Source of the DNA: Caulobacteraceae bacterium
GTDB lineage: Bacteria > Pseudomonadota > Alphaproteobacteria > Caulobacterales > Caulobacteraceae
DNA length: 5,605 nt
Assembly (NCBI GenBank): GCA_020852035.1
Contig: JADZBR010000025.1
Span: forward strand, 1-5,605
Direction: 5' to 3'
A program made the position numbers and the translations under genes. Position 1 is the stretch's first letter. Every line of letters begins with the position of its first letter. Of this stretch, positions 4,505 to 5,605 are shown piece after piece. Below the pieces are notes generated by a model that made no database searches, was not told where the DNA came from, and worked only from the letters and a program-made list of their open reading frames with translations.

Positions 4505-5605
4505 CGCTCCCGCCCCCGGCGTTTCCGACATGTCGGGCGCCTTCGACTACGACGCTTCGGCCAGGCCGATGCTGTGGACGCCGCACCGGCCGGCGCGGCC
4601 GCAGAAGTCGGAAGGCGGGCGCAAGTTCAAGCTGGTCAGCGACTACCAGCCGGCCGGCGACCAGCCCTCCGCCATCGCCGAGCTCGTCAGCGGCCTGGAG
4701 GGGACCGAGCACGACCAGGTGCTGCTCGGCGTCACCGGCTCGGGCAAGACCTTCACCATGGCCAAGGTGATCGAGGAGACCCAGCGGCCGGCGCTGATCC
4801 TGGCGCCCAACAAGACGCTGGCCGCCCAGCTGTTCAGCGAGTTCAAGAGCTTCTTCCCGGAGAACGCCGTCGAGTTCTTCGTCAGCTACTACGACTCCTA
4901 CCAGCCGGAAGCCTACGTCCCGCGCACCGACACCTACATCGAGAAGGACTCGTCCATCAACGAGCAGATCGACCGGATGCGCCACTCGGCCACCCGCGCG
5001 ATCCTGGAGCGCGACGACGTGATCGTGGTCGCCTCGGTCTCCTGCATCTACGGCATCGGCTCGGTGGAGACCTATTCGGCCATGACCTTCACCCTGGAGG
5101 TCGGCCAGAAGGTGGACGAGAAGCAGCTGATGGGCGACCTGGTGGCCCAGCAGTATAAGAGGAACGACCAGGCCGTCGAGCGCGGCACCTTCCGCCGGCG
5201 CGGCGACACTATCGAGATCTTCCCCGCCCACTACGAGGACCGCGCCTGGCGCGTTTCCCTGTTCGGCGACGAGATCGAGGCGATCACCGAGTTCGACCCG
5301 CTGACCGGCAAGAAGACCAACGACCTGCCGGCCGTGAAGCTCTACGCCAACAGCCACTACGTCACGCCCCGCCCGACGCTCAACCAGGCCATCACCCACA
5401 TCAAGGCCGAGCTGAAGGAGCGGCTCGACTGGCTGATCGCCAACGGCAAGCTCTTGGAAGCCCAGCGGCTGGAGCAGCGCACCACCTTCGACATCGAGAT
5501 GATCCAGGCCACCGGCAGCTGCGCGGGGATCGAGAACTACAGCCGCTACCTCACCGGCCGCCGGCCGGGCGAGCCGCCGCCGACCTTCTTCGAATACATC
5601 CCCGA
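4494..5605 (+). CDS. uvrB: UvrABC excinuclease subunit UvrB (5' part; runs off the window)
   Basis: UvrB takes damaged DNA from UvrA, verifies the lesion with its beta-hairpin in an ATP-dependent way, and recruits UvrC for incision. 370 codons are visible. They include the Walker A motif GVTGSGKT (residues 79-86), TLAAQLFSEFKSFFPENAVE, and the damage-probing hairpin with SYYDSYQPEAYVPRTDTY (131-148). IEKDSSINEQIDRMRHSAT, ASVSCIYGIGS and EQRTTFDIEMI follow, then IENYSRYLTGR-PGEPPPTFFEYIP near the edge. The sequence ends just before the DESH-type Walker B motif. Relative to E. coli UvrB, numbering is shifted by about 40, meaning an N-terminal extension of ~40 residues from ATG 4494 or ~28 from ATG 4530. 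An in-frame TAG at 4458 limits the start. Neither ATG has a clear ribosome site, and the LexA box over 4494 favours 4530. The third hairpin tyrosine (Tyr95 in E. coli) is Ser135 here. Confidence 0.96.
   Translation, partial: MPRSAPAPGVSDMSGAFDYDASARPMLWTPHRPARPQKSEGGRKFKLVSDYQPAGDQPSAIAELVSGLEGTEHDQVLLGVTGSGKTFTMAKVIEETQRPALILAPNKTLAAQLFSEFKSFFPENAVEFFVSYYDSYQPEAYVPRTDTYIEKDSSINEQIDRMRHSATRAILERDDVIVVASVSCIYGIGSVETYSAMTFTLEVGQKVDEKQLMGDLVAQQYKRNDQAVERGTFRRRGDTIEIFPAHYEDRAWRVSLFGDEIEAITEFDPLTGKKTNDLPAVKLYANSHYVTPRPTLNQAITHIKAELKERLDWLIANGKLLEAQRLEQRTTFDIEMIQATGSCAGIENYSRYLTGRRPGEPPPTFFEYIP

Noticed and set aside
4574..5158. A 194-codon plus-strand open frame in another frame of uvrB
   Set aside because: It overlaps uvrB, which has unmistakable family motifs in its own frame; this frame is Arg/Gly/Ala-rich shadow sequence.
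4389..5399. Extension of the DUF2945 frame to 408 residues on the minus strand
   Set aside because: The extra part is antisense to uvrB and has no motif. The perfect ribosome site at 4393-4399 and family length fix the start at 4388.

Overview
The window is GC-rich, with short gene spacing. It reads as chromosomal DNA of an alphaproteobacterium, most likely Caulobacterales (Caulobacter/Phenylobacterium-like). Three signs point there: a domain closely resembling the LPS-anchoring N-terminal region of the Caulobacter S-layer protein RsaA, an alphaproteobacterial LexA operator (GTTC-N7-GTTC) at uvrB, and small palindromic repeats of a type I associate with alphaproteobacterial genomes. The taxonomic call is inference.

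Layout from left to right. Positions 1-233 hold no gene I can support. They carry two inverted copies of a palindromic repeat (89-130 and 166-203) whose stems differ by compensating base changes. Next come two minus-strand genes: a small VOC-fold (glyoxalase/dioxygenase-like) protein (234-680) and, beyond a GC-rich nested hairpin, a 924-residue RTX calcium-binding protein (786-3560). The RTX protein is the most unusual object here. Blocks of GGxGxD-type repeats alternate with three copies of a 'D..L..IE.L.F.DG' module, and its last ~240 residues resemble the RsaA S-layer anchor domain, which in RsaA lies at the opposite (N-terminal) end.

Upstream of the RTX gene, across a 76-base gap holding an 8-bp inverted repeat, is a two-gene minus-strand operon with a GTGA stop/start overlap: a 71-residue DUF2945/HVA1-type TUDOR protein (4173-4388) followed by a DUF488 protein (3637-4176). 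Divergent from it is uvrB (from about 4494 and running off the right edge), the helicase-like damage-verification subunit of nucleotide excision repair. A perfect LexA box (4490-4504) overlaps the first possible uvrB start codon, so uvrB is probably SOS-controlled and may really start at 4530.

The parts do not form one obvious pathway. The repair gene and the small operon share a divergent promoter region. The RTX protein is probably an exported, calcium-dependent surface protein, but no type I secretion genes are visible here. I see no tRNA, rRNA, CRISPR array, insertion sequence or prophage gene.
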